Shown here piece after piece: positions 33,663 to 42,663 of a stretch of 64,000 nt of DNA. This DNA comes from Trebonia sp964581815. GTDB lineage: Bacteria; Actinomycetota; Actinomycetes; Streptosporangiales; Streptosporangiaceae. The number at the start of each line of letters is the position of its first letter. Positions within the stretch are counted from its first letter, which is position 1. The stretch spans positions 62,001 to 126,000 of the forward strand of contig CAZORE010000004.1 of NCBI GenBank assembly GCA_964581815.1, given 5' to 3'. Below the pieces are notes generated by a model that was not told where the DNA came from, searched no databases, and was given only the letters and a program-made list of their open reading frames with translations. Position numbers and translations under genes: made by a program.

Positions 33663-34265
33663 CTAGCCGCGAATGACCGTGCCGGCGTCGCCGGGCAGGA
33701 GCTGCTGCGGAACTTGGGAGAAGGCGTACCGGGGCGGAGTCGAGCCCGGCTGCCGGGTGAGCGCCCAGATGACGTCGAAGCGGTGACCTGGCCACTTGCC
33801 GGGGATGTCCGTGCCGGGCACGGCGGGGAAGGCGGCGGCGAGGGACGGGATGTGATCGTGTTCCCAGCAGATGAGGACCACGCCGGAGCAGGCGCTGAGC
33901 ACGCTCGCGGCCAGCCGGGGCTCATGTCCCACTTCGTACGGGGTGTCGATCGTCAGGGCCAGGAGATCGGCGAGGCCCTGGATGGTCTGGCAGGTCCGGT
34001 GCCCGGTGGTTCTCTCCGGGTCGCCGTAGGAGGGGGCAAGCAGGGTGTCCGGGGTGCGCAGTCCCGTCCGCGGCCCGGAGGCGGGACCGAACAGGGCGGC
34101 GAGCGCCCCGGAGCGCTGCCAGCCGCGCGGCAGCAGGCTGTGCTCGTCCTTACGGCCGTGGAAGTCGACGCCGTGGGGCGGGCCAGGATCGGGCTTCTCG
34201 CCGTGGCGGATGATGTAGATGACCTCGGGCGGGCCGTCAACGCCAGCCGCGGACTGCCTGCTCAT
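33663..34265 (-). CDS. Histidine phosphatase (phosphoglycerate-mutase fold) family protein
   Basis: A 200-residue protein with the phosphohistidine motif IYIIRHGEKP near residue 18. The second catalytic region is LICWEHDHIP, in which His replaces the usual second His-containing motif. ATG 34265, with GGGGA upstream, is preferred over the longer form from 34322. The same motif order occurs in uncharacterised histidine phosphatases with broad activity. No functional link to neighbours is visible. Confidence 0.78.
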   Translation of the reverse strand: MSRQSAAGVDGPPEVIYIIRHGEKPDPGPPHGVDFHGRKDEHSLLPRGWQRSGALAALFGPASGPRTGLRTPDTLLAPSYGDPERTTGHRTCQTIQGLADLLALTIDTPYEVGHEPRLAASVLSACSGVVLICWEHDHIPSLAAAFPAVPGTDIPGKWPGHRFDVIWALTRQPGSTPPRYAFSQVPQQLLPGDAGTVIRG

Positions 34266-34368
34266 CAGCGTCCCCTTTCCTGCCGCCGCGCCGCTGGCGC
34301 GGCGCGCGAGCATCGCGGCCATTCCACGCTACTCGCGTCGCCCGCGTGCCGCGGGAAACCCGGCGGGC

Positions 34369-35334
34369 TCAGGGAACCAGGACCGTGCGCTCGCCGGGGG
34401 TTTCGTGCGTGGCCCAGGCCCGTTCCACGTCGGCGAGCGGGACTGGGCGCGGCCGGACCTCGAATGTCCCCGCGCTGATCTCCGCCACCAGCGACGGCAG
34501 CTCGCTGAGGTAGCCGCGCGGCGATACGGAGCCCTGGCCGCTGCCCTGAAGGCGGAAGTTGGCCGAGCGCAGCGCCGCGGACGGCAGCTCGATCGTCGGC
34601 CCGGCGACCGAGCCGATCGCAATCCAGTCGAGCGCGCGGCTACGGTCGGAGCGCGCGGTAAGCAGCGCGGTGATCGCCAGCTGGGCGGGCGCGCCCCAGA
34701 GGTAGTCGAGGACGATGTCCGTCTCGGCGGCCGCGTCGGCCAGGGCCTTGGCCGTCTCTTCCGCGTCAGCGGTCAGCCGCACCACGTCGTCGGCGCCCGC
34801 CTGGACCAGCGCGCGCAGCCGGCCGGCGTCGCGGCCCGCACCGACGACACGGCCGGCGCCGAGCCGCCTGGCCACCCGCACGGCCATCGCGCCGGCGTTG
34901 CCCGTCGCGCCGAGGACGAGCACGCCCTGCCCCGGCTCAAGCGGGACGCGGCGGCGCAGCGCGACCCACGAGGACATCGCCGGGTTCATCGCGGCGGCCA
35001 CCGCGGCGACGTCCACCCCGGCCGGCAGCTCGACCGCGCGCTCCAGGTCAACGAGCGCCTTGTCCGACATCGTGCCGAGGACGTCGTCGCCGGCCGCGAA
35101 GTAGACGACGCGGCCGTCGGGCAGCCGTCCCACGCCGTCGACTCCCGGGATCATCGGCAGCGTGCCGCTGCTCGTGTAGTGCCGTCCCGCGGCGCCGCTG
35201 CGGACGCGCGGGTGCAGGCCGACGGCGAGGACGTCGGCGAGCACCTCGCCGGCGTCCGGGGCCGGCACCGGGAACGGCTGGTAGTGCGGCGGCTCATCGA
35301 ACGATGTCACGACGGCCGCATTCATCATGGCCAT
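34369..35334 (-). CDS. Medium-chain (zinc-free type) NADPH oxidoreductase
   Basis: A 321-residue MDR-superfamily enzyme like quinone oxidoreductases and enoyl reductases. It has an N-terminal GroES-like domain (LHPRVRSGAAGRHY, VDGVGRL) and a Rossmann domain with VLGATGNAGAMAVRVAR near residue 140. The zinc ligands of alcohol dehydrogenases are not evident. It is divergent from a MarR gene with a shared operator region, so it is probably induced by a small phenolic or electrophilic compound sensed by that repressor. Confidence 0.85.
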   Translation of the reverse strand: MAMMNAAVVTSFDEPPHYQPFPVPAPDAGEVLADVLAVGLHPRVRSGAAGRHYTSSGTLPMIPGVDGVGRLPDGRVVYFAAGDDVLGTMSDKALVDLERAVELPAGVDVAAVAAAMNPAMSSWVALRRRVPLEPGQGVLVLGATGNAGAMAVRVARRLGAGRVVGAGRDAGRLRALVQAGADDVVRLTADAEETAKALADAAAETDIVLDYLWGAPAQLAITALLTARSDRSRALDWIAIGSVAGPTIELPSAALRSANFRLQGSGQGSVSPRGYLSELPSLVAEISAGTFEVRPRPVPLADVERAWATHETPGERTVLVP

Positions 35335-35397
35335 GACGTCTCCTCTCCTGGCCGCGCTCCGCAGTGGTTCGGCGCGGGGCGCGATGCGATGTCAAAT

Positions 35398-35446
35398 AGT
35401 TTGTGTCACGTACTAATTTAGTTGGTGGCACGGACTAAATCAACTA
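35398..35446. promoter_or_regulatory. MarR operator region between divergent genes
   Basis: The AT-rich 122-bp gap contains the inverted repeat ATTTAGT (35416-35422) and ACTAAAT (35434-35440). It also contains a direct repeat in which GTGTCACGTACTAA is echoed as GTGGCACGGACTAAA about 18-20 bp later. Two tandem dimer sites, one per promoter, would let the MarR protein repress both itself and the oxidoreductase. Confidence 0.7.
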
Positions 35447-35456
35447 GCATGGCGGC

Positions 35457-36035
35457 ATGACGTCCGGACCGCAGGAGCGGCTTGGCCCGGTGGACGGGCT
35501 GGCTCAGCTCTCGTTCCTCATCATGGGCATGCTGGAGCGGCGAGCCGACGAGCACGACCTGTCGGTCGCGGCGACGCGGCTGCTCGGCGTGCTGCGGGAT
35601 CGTGAGCCGACCATGAACGAGCTGGCGCGGGTGCTTGACCTCGACAAGTCGAGCGTCACCGGCCTGGTGGACCGGGCGGAGCGGCGCGGCCTCGTCGCCC
35701 GCGTGCCGTCGCCGGACGACAGGCGGTCGGTGCACGTCACGCTCACCGCGGAGGGGCGGTCGCTGGTGTCCGCGGCGGCGGCTCGGTTCGCCGCGGATAT
35801 CTCTGCCGTGCTGGAACGGCTGCCGTCCCGCGACCGCGTCGCGCTCGACCGGATCGTCAGCCGCCTGCTCGTCGCCCACGCGGCCGGCCGAGGGATCGAC
35901 CTGTTCGCCGGCACCGAGGGAGCGCACCGCTTATTTACCCGCCCGGCCCCGCCCGGCCCCGGCCGCCCGCTCCACCTGGCCGGTCAGTTGGAGAAGTCCT
36001 GGGTGAGCCAGACGGTGCCGGAGCCGCTGCGGTAG
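35457..36035 (+). CDS. MarR-family transcriptional repressor
   Basis: A 192-residue winged-helix protein with the MarR DNA-binding core MNELARVLDLDKSSVTGLVDRAERRGLV and the wing RVPSPDDRRSVHVTLT. Relatives end at about 150-165 residues; here the frame continues past LFAGTEGAHR to run 52 bp antisense into the end of the CAP-domain gene, so the last 30 residues are probably not conserved. ATG 35457 follows the operator region directly and without a good ribosome site. Confidence 0.87.
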   Translation: MTSGPQERLGPVDGLAQLSFLIMGMLERRADEHDLSVAATRLLGVLRDREPTMNELARVLDLDKSSVTGLVDRAERRGLVARVPSPDDRRSVHVTLTAEGRSLVSAAAARFAADISAVLERLPSRDRVALDRIVSRLLVAHAAGRGIDLFAGTEGAHRLFTRPAPPGPGRPLHLAGQLEKSWVSQTVPEPLR

Positions 36036-36802
36036 ACCGTGATGCCGATGTGGGTGAACGTGCTGCTCAGGATGTTCATCCGGTGACCGTCGTCCGGCGG
36101 CTGCTCGTTGAGCATGGACTGGGTGAGGCCGACCGCCATCTGCGCGATGGCCGCGGCGGTGTCGGCCACCGGGCCGCCCTCGCCGATGTTCTCGCCGGCG
36201 GTGGTCCAGATGACGCCGGCCGCGGTCTCCCTCGCGCCGAGCGACGCCTCGCCCGGGCACTGGTGGGAGAGGCCGCAGCCGCTTGCCATGAGCTGGTTGT
36301 GCCTGGCGGAGCTGGCCTCAAGGCCCGGGGTGACCGTCAGCGCGGACAGCCCGGCCGTGGCGCGGGCCTGGTTGATCAGCGCGAGCACCTGGGCGGCGGC
36401 CGGGCCGCCCTGGTCCGCGGACGAACTGGGCACCGGATTCGCGGACGAGTTGGACGCGGGAGTGGCGGCGCCGCCGGCGGACTTCTTGCCTGACGTGCCG
36501 GTCGCGGACCCGGCCGATCGCGGCGACGCGGCGCGGGCCATCCGGCTCGACGGGATCGTCACCACCGTCGGCGGCACGGCGACGGCGAGATCGGCCGCGC
36601 TCGCGGGGCAGGTGGCCGTGCCACAGGCCGCCGGCATCCCGGACGCCGGGGCGGAGAGCACGCCGCGCGCCAGGTAGAGGCCGCCGCCGGCCAGCGCGGC
36701 CAGCACGACGACACCGGAGACCATGAGCCTTGTCCGGCGTGCGGGAGCGGCTGCCGCCCGCGGGCCACGATCCATCTGAACATCACCTACCGGCGTTGAC
36801 AT
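35984..36802 (-). CDS. Secreted or membrane-anchored CAP (SCP/PR1) domain protein
   Basis: A 272-residue protein. One N-terminal transmembrane segment (LMVSGVVVLAALAGGGLYLA, near residues 26-45), a Pro/Ser/Ala-rich linker, then a CAP domain from about residue 145 with LINQARATAGLSAL, SARHNQLMAS and GENIGEGGP (metal-site His and Glu). The end IGITVYRSGSGTVWLTQDFS matches YkwD-like proteins. Role unknown; these proteins often sit at the cell surface. Start ATG 36802 or ATG 36775; the latter has a better upstream AGGTG. Confidence 0.83.
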   Translation of the reverse strand: MSTPVGDVQMDRGPRAAAAPARRTRLMVSGVVVLAALAGGGLYLARGVLSAPASGMPAACGTATCPASAADLAVAVPPTVVTIPSSRMARAASPRSAGSATGTSGKKSAGGAATPASNSSANPVPSSSADQGGPAAAQVLALINQARATAGLSALTVTPGLEASSARHNQLMASGCGLSHQCPGEASLGARETAAGVIWTTAGENIGEGGPVADTAAAIAQMAVGLTQSMLNEQPPDDGHRMNILSSTFTHIGITVYRSGSGTVWLTQDFSN

Positions 36803-36919
36803 TAGGGCACCGGCCCGGCTCCTGTACCAGCTTGCCGGAATGTCACCAGTTCGTCAGGAATGGCACGTGGGGCCCCGTGATCCTTGTGCCCGGGTGAGCG
36901 GCGAGCGCGGCGGGGCCGG

Positions 36920-37879
36920 TCAGTCGCTGACCGGGCGGATGCGGCCCGAGCTCACCGTGTCGATGACGTGCCTGCGGAACAGCTCGGCGGCGGGCAGCAG
37001 CGGCTTGTCGGCCGGCCAGGTCAGGTAGATGTCGCGCTCGGCGCCGTCGTCAAGGATCGGCGGGTAGCGCACCGGGCCGGGCGACGCGACCGGCGAGCCC
37101 GCGCGCGGCGCGGGGACGATGGCGACGCCGAGGCCGGCCGCCACCAGGCCGCGGACGTTGGACAAGTCGTCGCCCTCGAAGACCACCCGGGGCCGGAAGC
37201 CGGCCGCCGCGCACAGGTCGTCGCCGAGCTTGCGCAGCGCCGACGTGGGCCGCAGGGCGATGAACGACTCGGCGGCGACGTCGGCGAGCCGGATGCCGGC
37301 TTTCCCGTCCGCCCCCGGCCGGCCGGCCAGCGGGTGGCTGGCCGGCAGCGCGAGGCGCAGCGGCTCGACCCCGATCCGCTGCGTCCGCACCGCGAAGTCG
37401 CCGGGGCGGACGGCCTCCGGGCCGACCCGGAAGCGGCGGGTGCCGATCTCCAGGTCCGCCGAACCGCCGTCGAGCGGCCGCCCGTGCAGCTCGTCGCGGG
37501 CGTGCGTCAGCAGGAACCCAACGTCCGGGTGCGCGGCGCGGAAGCTGCCGAGCAGGTCGGGGACCAGCCACGAGCCGAGGGACTGCGGGAACGCGACCGC
37601 GACCGTGCCCGTCTCCGGCGAGACGAACCGCGCCACCGCGTCGAGCCCGGCCCGCAGTTCCTCAAGCAGCCGGTCCACGTGCGGCTTGAACACCTCCCCC
37701 GTCCGCGTCAGCCGCAGCGTCCGGCCCGAGCGCTCCAAGAGCGGCGCCCCGACCTGCGACTCGAGCCGGGCCAGGGCGCGCGACACGCCGGACTGGGTGA
37801 CCAGCTCACGCTCGCTCACCTCGGTCACGGTCACGCCCTCGGCGACCAGCGTGAACCAGCGCAGCACGTCAGTGTCCAT
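36920..37879 (-). CDS. LysR-family transcriptional regulator
   Basis: A 319-residue regulator. N-terminal winged helix (TVTEVSERELVTQSGVSRAL, ARLESQVGAPLLERSGR) then a two-lobed effector domain. ATG 37879. No divergent target gene is adjacent: the next plus-strand gene is a 72-residue unknown 117 bp away. The position upstream of an operator-like AT-rich gap suggests autoregulation only. Confidence 0.87.
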   Translation of the reverse strand: MDTDVLRWFTLVAEGVTVTEVSERELVTQSGVSRALARLESQVGAPLLERSGRTLRLTRTGEVFKPHVDRLLEELRAGLDAVARFVSPETGTVAVAFPQSLGSWLVPDLLGSFRAAHPDVGFLLTHARDELHGRPLDGGSADLEIGTRRFRVGPEAVRPGDFAVRTQRIGVEPLRLALPASHPLAGRPGADGKAGIRLADVAAESFIALRPTSALRKLGDDLCAAAGFRPRVVFEGDDLSNVRGLVAAGLGVAIVPAPRAGSPVASPGPVRYPPILDDGAERDIYLTWPADKPLLPAAELFRRHVIDTVSSGRIRPVSD

Positions 37880-37995
37880 AGAACTATGACTCTACCGCAT
37901 GGATCACCCGACAAAGAGTCATTGGACGCATGGATGGGAAGCGGATTGACTGGACAGCGGAAAGGAAGACATCAATCTGGACGGGATGAGCCATC

Positions 37996-38214
37996 ATGAC
38001 GACCTCGGTTTTGAGCCGACTGCACGAGATCCGCGAGTCCTATGCCCGGCGGCGCACCCTGTGGCGCGAGCTGACCTCTTACATCACCGCCGACGACCTG
38101 AACGACATCGAGGCGGCCGTCGACCGCTGCGACGACGACTCCGGGACGGACCCGCGGATCGAGGAAATCCGCCGCATCCTCGCCGCCCAGCGGAGCATCG
38201 CCAGCCGCCCCTAG
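37996..38214 (+). CDS. Small hypothetical protein
   Basis: A 72-residue, helix-rich, charged protein (LSRLHEIRESYARRRTLWRE and a D/E-rich DDLNDIEAAVDRCDDD). ATG 37996 has GGGATGAG about 8 nt upstream, and codon choice is typical of the genome, so it is probably real. No family is recognised. Its stop codon lies in a 16-bp direct repeat shared with the stop of the convergent Lrp gene. Confidence 0.6.
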   Translation: MTTSVLSRLHEIRESYARRRTLWRELTSYITADDLNDIEAAVDRCDDDSGTDPRIEEIRRILAAQRSIASRP

Positions 38215-38234
38215 AGCCCAGCCGCCCCTAGAGC
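38202..38234. repeat. 16-bp direct repeat carrying both convergent stop codons
   Basis: CAGCCGCCCCTAGAGC occurs at 38202-38217 and again at 38219-38234, one base apart. The CTAG core of the first copy supplies the TAG of the small plus-strand gene. The second supplies the TAG of the minus-strand Lrp gene, because CTAG reads the same on both strands. Confidence 0.85.
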
Positions 38235-39214
38235 AGGAGGTCCCGGACGCCCACCCGCTTGATCGTGCCGATGATCGGCGCGGTCTCCACGGACTGCAGT
38301 CCGGGCAGGTCCGCCAGCCTCGTCGTCAGGTAGGCGTACAGGTGCCTGACGTCGCGAAAGACCGCGCTGACCGCGAGGTTGGTGGGGCCGGTGGTCGCGG
38401 CGGCGAACGGGATCTCCGGGTGCGCGGCCACCGCGCGCCCCGCCGCGTCAAGCGAGGCGGGCTCGACCTTCAGCCACAGCATCACGTTCGTGGTGACGCC
38501 GAGCACCGCGTCGTCAAAGTCGATGTCGAAGTAGAGCAACCCGGCCCCGCGCAGCTCCTCGATCCGCCGCCGGACGGTGGACTCGTGCCAGTGCGTCGCG
38601 GCGGCCAGCTCGGCGACCGGCGCCCGGCCGTCGCGGGCGAGCTCGGCGATGAGCGGGTCATCCTCAGCGCGCAGCGCCGTATCGGGGCCGGGGGGCGCCT
38701 GATCGGGCGGCTCCGGCAGCGCCTCGGCAAGCGCGGCCAGCTGGGCGTCCGACAGGGCGCGGGTAAAACCGACGTAAGCGACCGGAGAATACACGTGCAG
38801 TACCGACTGCGCGGTGATGGCGGTGACGTGCCTGCTGCCGGGCAGGCCGTGCAGGAACAGCGCGTTGCGCTGCTCCGGTGAGCGCGCCTGCAGCGTGCAG
38901 ACGATCTCCGTGCCGCCCGAGTACAGCCTCACCCAGCGGGTATCGGGTCGGTGAGCGAGGGTGTCCGCGATGCGCTGGGCGCTGCCGGGTGCCGCCTGCA
39001 GCCGGACGATCCAGTCCACCCACCCGGCCCGCTGCCCGTCGATGAGGCCGTATACCCGCAGGCCGACGGTGTCTGCCAGCCGGCGGTAGCGGCGGGCGAC
39101 GGTCTGGTCGGAGACCCCGAGTACCGCGGCGAGGAGGCGGAAGGACGCGCGCGGCGCCACCGTCAGCGCGTGGAGAAGCTGGCGGTCGACGTCATCGAGC
39201 TGACTGGTTTTCAC
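38228..39214 (-). CDS. Two-domain Lrp/AsnC-family regulator
   Basis: A 328-residue protein made of two consecutive Lrp units. Unit 1 has an HTH (LDDVDRQLLHALTVAPRASF, VSDQTVARRYRRLADT) and a RAM-like domain. After a Pro-rich linker, unit 2 repeats the pattern (DDPLIAELARDGRAPVAELA, HESTVRRRIEELRGAGLL) with a second RAM domain. Ordinary Lrp proteins are about 150 residues. The open frame extends to 39403, but GTG 39214 starts the first HTH. It is divergent from an MFS exporter, its probable target. Confidence 0.85.
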   Translation of the reverse strand: MKTSQLDDVDRQLLHALTVAPRASFRLLAAVLGVSDQTVARRYRRLADTVGLRVYGLIDGQRAGWVDWIVRLQAAPGSAQRIADTLAHRPDTRWVRLYSGGTEIVCTLQARSPEQRNALFLHGLPGSRHVTAITAQSVLHVYSPVAYVGFTRALSDAQLAALAEALPEPPDQAPPGPDTALRAEDDPLIAELARDGRAPVAELAAATHWHESTVRRRIEELRGAGLLYFDIDFDDAVLGVTTNVMLWLKVEPASLDAAGRAVAAHPEIPFAAATTGPTNLAVSAVFRDVRHLYAYLTTRLADLPGLQSVETAPIIGTIKRVGVRDLLL

Positions 39215-39246
39215 GGATGCAAGCCTAACGATGTCGAGATCCGGCG

Positions 39247-39300
39247 CGATAGCCGCCGAATTGGGAGCAGCTGCCCGCTTGCGGCACGATAGACGCTGAA
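39247..39300. promoter_or_regulatory. Direct repeats in the Lrp/MFS divergent promoter region
   Basis: CGATAGCCGCCGAA (39247-39260) and CGATAGACGCTGAA (39287-39300) match at 12 of 14 positions and start 40 bp apart, about four helical turns. This face-to-face spacing fits Lrp-type multimer binding between the regulator and exporter genes. Confidence 0.45.
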
Positions 39301-39326
39301 TAGCGAAAACGGGGGAGGATAACCCA

Positions 39327-40877
39327 GTGGATAAGAAATGGTGGACCCTGGTCGCGGTGTGCGCGGGGGTGTTCATGCTGCTCCTCGACGTGACCATCGT
39401 CATCGTGGCGCAGCCGTCGATCCAGGCGGGGCTGCACGCGGGGTTCAGCGACGTGCAGTGGACGCTTGACGCCTACGCGCTGACCCTCGCCTCACTGCTG
39501 CTGACCTCGGGGGTGCTCGCCGACCGGTACGGCCGCAAGCTGCTGTTCACCATCGGGCTCGCGATCTTCACGCTCGGCTCGCTGCTGTGCGGCCTCGCCG
39601 TCAGCCCGCTGATGCTGATCGTGTCGCGCTGCGGCCAGGGGGTCGGCGGCGCGATGGTCTTCGCGACGTCGCTCGCGCTGCTCGGGCAGACCTACCGCGG
39701 CCGGGACCGCGGCGTCGCCTTCGGCATGTGGGGCGCGATCATCGGCATCTCCACCGCGCTCGGCCCGGTGCTCGGCGGGATCATCACGACCGAGTGGGAC
39801 TGGCGAGGCATCTTCCTGGTCAACGTGCCGGTCGGCGTCTTCGCGGTGATCGTGACCGTCTTGCGGGTGGAGGAGTCTCGCTCGCCGCACCCCACGCCGC
39901 CGGACTGGGCCGGCTTCGTGCTGTTCACCGCCGCGCTCGTCAGCCTGATCTACGGGCTGATCAGGGCCGGGGAGAATTCATGGTCCGACGCCGGGGTGAT
40001 CGGCTGCCTCGCCGCCGGGGTGGCGCTGCTCCTCGCGTTCGGCGTGACGGAGAGCCGGATCGCCCACCCGATGTTCGACCTGTCGCTGCTGCGCGTGCCG
40101 ACGTTCAGCGGCGGCGCCATCGCGGCGTTCGCGATGAACGGCTCGCTGTACGCGATGCTGCTGTACTTCGTGATCTACCTGCAGGATGTCCTCGGTTACT
40201 CGGCGCTCGGCGCGGGCTTGCGGATCGCCGTGCTTTCCGCGGCGCAGCTGGTCACCTCGGTGATCGCGGGACGGCTGACCGAGAAGGTGCCGACCCGCTG
40301 GCTGATCGGTCCTGGCCTCCTGCTCGTCGGCATCGGGCTGCTGCTGATGGCCGGGATCAGCGGCACCTCGGACTGGACGCACCTGATTCCCGGGTTCATC
40401 GTCGCCGGCTTCGGCGGCGGCCTGGTCAACCCGCCGCTCGCCTCCACCGCCATCGGCGTCGTCCCGCCACAGAAGGCCGGCATGGCGTCCGGTATCAACA
40501 GCACCTTCCGGCAAGTGGGCATCGCCACCGGCATCGCCGCGCTCGGCTCGATGTTCACCGCGGCGATCTCGGGCCACCTGGCCGGCGCGCTGCCGCCGTC
40601 GCTCGCCGGCTCGGCGGGCAGCATGGTGAGCGCGATCCGCCAGGGCTCGGTCGCGCAGCTGATCGCCTCGGTGCCGCCGGCCGACCGTGGCCCGGTGGGG
40701 CTCGCGCTGCGGTCGAGCTTCGCCTCCGCGCTCAACGAGCTGCTCTACGTGACGGCGGGCCTCGCGCTCGTCGGCGCGGTGTGCGCGATGGTGCTGATCC
40801 GCAAGAAGGACTTCCACCCGCAGGGCGGTGGCGCGCCGGAGCCGGCCGGGCGGACGCCGGCGCCGGAACCGGTCTGA
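39327..40877 (+). CDS. MFS multidrug exporter, DHA2 (EmrB/QacA) family
   Basis: A 516-residue transporter with about 14 hydrophobic helices. Motif A is GVLADRYGRKLLF. The drug-export region GQGVGGAMVFATSLALLGQT is followed by the ALGPVLGGIITTEWDWRGIF motif. GTG 39327 is preceded by GGGGGAGG. Proton-driven export of a toxic compound or secondary metabolite is the family role. It is probably regulated by the divergent Lrp-type protein. Confidence 0.92.
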   Translation: MDKKWWTLVAVCAGVFMLLLDVTIVIVAQPSIQAGLHAGFSDVQWTLDAYALTLASLLLTSGVLADRYGRKLLFTIGLAIFTLGSLLCGLAVSPLMLIVSRCGQGVGGAMVFATSLALLGQTYRGRDRGVAFGMWGAIIGISTALGPVLGGIITTEWDWRGIFLVNVPVGVFAVIVTVLRVEESRSPHPTPPDWAGFVLFTAALVSLIYGLIRAGENSWSDAGVIGCLAAGVALLLAFGVTESRIAHPMFDLSLLRVPTFSGGAIAAFAMNGSLYAMLLYFVIYLQDVLGYSALGAGLRIAVLSAAQLVTSVIAGRLTEKVPTRWLIGPGLLLVGIGLLLMAGISGTSDWTHLIPGFIVAGFGGGLVNPPLASTAIGVVPPQKAGMASGINSTFRQVGIATGIAALGSMFTAAISGHLAGALPPSLAGSAGSMVSAIRQGSVAQLIASVPPADRGPVGLALRSSFASALNELLYVTAGLALVGAVCAMVLIRKKDFHPQGGGAPEPAGRTPAPEPV

Positions 40878-40984
40878 GGCGGGGGCACGCCTCCGTTCCG
40901 GATGATGGCGGTTTTGCGCGGAGCCGGCGGCATACGAGCCGGGCGGGCGGTGTTGGGGTGATCTGGGAGAGGTGATCACCGAAC

Positions 40985-41980
40985 ATGCGGATGCGGCTGT
41001 CGATCTTGGACCTGGCGCCGATCGCGCGCGGGCAGAGCGCGCGGGAGAGTTTCGCGGCGAGCGTGGCGCTGGCGCGCCACGCCGAGGAGGCCGGCTACCA
41101 GCGTGTCTGGTACGCCGAGCACCACAACATGCCGTCGATCGCGTCGTCGGCGACCAGCGTGCTTATCGCGCACATCGGCGCGCAGACGACGTCGATCAGG
41201 CTCGGCTCTGGCGGCATCATGCTGCCGAACCACTCGCCGCTCGTCATCGCCGAGCAGTTCGGCACGCTTGAGGCGATGTACCCGGGGCGGATCGACCTGG
41301 GCCTTGGGCGGGCGCCCGGTTCCGACCAGCAGACCACGTACGCGCTGCGGCGCGACCCGCGGGCCGCCGAGGCGTTCCCGCGCGACGTACTTGAACTGCA
41401 GGCGTACCTGGCCGGGGACAGCCGGGTGCCCGGGGTGGACGCCGTCCCTGGGAAGGGTGCGCGGGTTCCGCTGTACATCCTCGGGTCGTCACTGTTCGGC
41501 GCGCAGCTGGCCGGGATGTACGGGCTGCCGTACGCGTTCGCCTCGCACTTCGCGCCCGATGCCCTGGATGAGGCGATCGCGGCCTACCGCAGCGAGTTCA
41601 AGCCGTCCGCGCAGCTGGACGCGCCGTACGTGATCGCCGGGGTGAACGTGACCGCCGCCGACACGGCCGAAGCGGCCAGGGCGCAGCTCGAGGTGGTGCG
41701 GCGGGCGCGGGCGGCGAGCCTGTTCGGGCGGCGCTTCGGGCTTGACCCGGCGGAGATCACCGACGCGCAGGCCGATGAGCTGCTGGCGGGCGGGGCGGCG
41801 GTGCACGTGGACCAGATGCTCAGCTACTCGGCGGTCGGCACGCCACGGGAGGTCGGCGAGTACCTCGATGCCTTCAGGCAGAAGACCGGGGCGGACGAGC
41901 TCATCGTCGTGCACCAGGCGCGGGGCATCGAGGAGCGGCTGCGCTCGGTCACCCTGACGGCCGAGGCCGTCGCGGGGTGA
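40985..41980 (+). CDS. LLM-class flavin-dependent oxidoreductase (MsnO8-like)
   Basis: A 331-residue luciferase-fold monooxygenase. Motifs include RVWYAEHHNMPSIASSATSVL, RLGSGGIMLPNHSPLVIAEQF and GRIDLGLGRAPGSD, typical of the MsnO8 group. ATG 40985 follows GGGAGAGGTG. It is an isolated gene 107 bp after the exporter. Substrate unknown; FMN or F420 use cannot be separated by motif alone. Confidence 0.87.
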   Translation: MRMRLSILDLAPIARGQSARESFAASVALARHAEEAGYQRVWYAEHHNMPSIASSATSVLIAHIGAQTTSIRLGSGGIMLPNHSPLVIAEQFGTLEAMYPGRIDLGLGRAPGSDQQTTYALRRDPRAAEAFPRDVLELQAYLAGDSRVPGVDAVPGKGARVPLYILGSSLFGAQLAGMYGLPYAFASHFAPDALDEAIAAYRSEFKPSAQLDAPYVIAGVNVTAADTAEAARAQLEVVRRARAASLFGRRFGLDPAEITDAQADELLAGGAAVHVDQMLSYSAVGTPREVGEYLDAFRQKTGADELIVVHQARGIEERLRSVTLTAEAVAG

Positions 41981-42003
41981 GCGGCTAGCGCCGCCACCGT
42001 CGG

Positions 42004-42651
42004 CTAGCGCTCGCCGAGGAAGGCGAGGACGGCCAGGACGCGGCGGTGGTCTTCATCCGATGGCGGGAGGCCGAGCTTGGCGAAGATGTTGCCAACGTGC
42101 TTCTCGACGGCCCGCTCGGAGACCTTGAAGCGATCGGCGATCGCGGCGTTGGAGCGGCCCTCGGCCATCAGGGCGAGCACGTCGTGCTCACGGGCGGTGA
42201 GCGCGTCGAGTACGGCCGTGTGGCGGGTGGCGCGGAGCAGGCCGGTGACTACCTCGGGGTCGAGGGCGGTGCCGCCCGCCGCGACCCGGGTGATCGCGTC
42301 GGTGAACTCAGTCACGTCCGCGACCCGGTCCTTCAGCAGGTAACCGACGCCGCCGGAGCGCATGCTCAGCAGGTCGGACGCGTACCTGGTCTCGATGTAC
42401 TGAGAAAACACCAGGATGCCGACCTTGGGGTACGCGCGGCGGATCGCGATCGCGGCGCGCAGGCCCTCGTCGGTGTGATGCGGCGGCATCCGGACGTCGA
42501 CGATCGCGACGTCGGGATCGTGGGTTTCCACCGCCTTCAGCAGGGCTTGCGCGTCGCCGACCGCGGCCACGATCTCGTGGCCGCGGTCGGCGAGGATCTC
42601 CTTGAGGCCCGCCCTGATCACGGCGGAGTCTTCGGCGATGACGATGCGCAT
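42004..42651 (-). CDS. NarL/LuxR-family response regulator
   Basis: A 215-residue regulator. Receiver domain: acidic pair in VIAEDSAV, phospho-acceptor Asp in VAIVDVRMPP (near residue 51), conserved Lys in YLLKDRV. C-terminal HTH: LTAREHDVLALMAEGRSNAA followed by VSERAVEKHVGNIFAKL. ATG 42651 lies 12 bp after the kinase stop, so the pair is co-transcribed. Confidence 0.95.
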   Translation of the reverse strand: MRIVIAEDSAVIRAGLKEILADRGHEIVAAVGDAQALLKAVETHDPDVAIVDVRMPPHHTDEGLRAAIAIRRAYPKVGILVFSQYIETRYASDLLSMRSGGVGYLLKDRVADVTEFTDAITRVAAGGTALDPEVVTGLLRATRHTAVLDALTAREHDVLALMAEGRSNAAIADRFKVSERAVEKHVGNIFAKLGLPPSDEDHRRVLAVLAFLGER

Positions 42652-42663
42652 GGCTTCCGTGCT

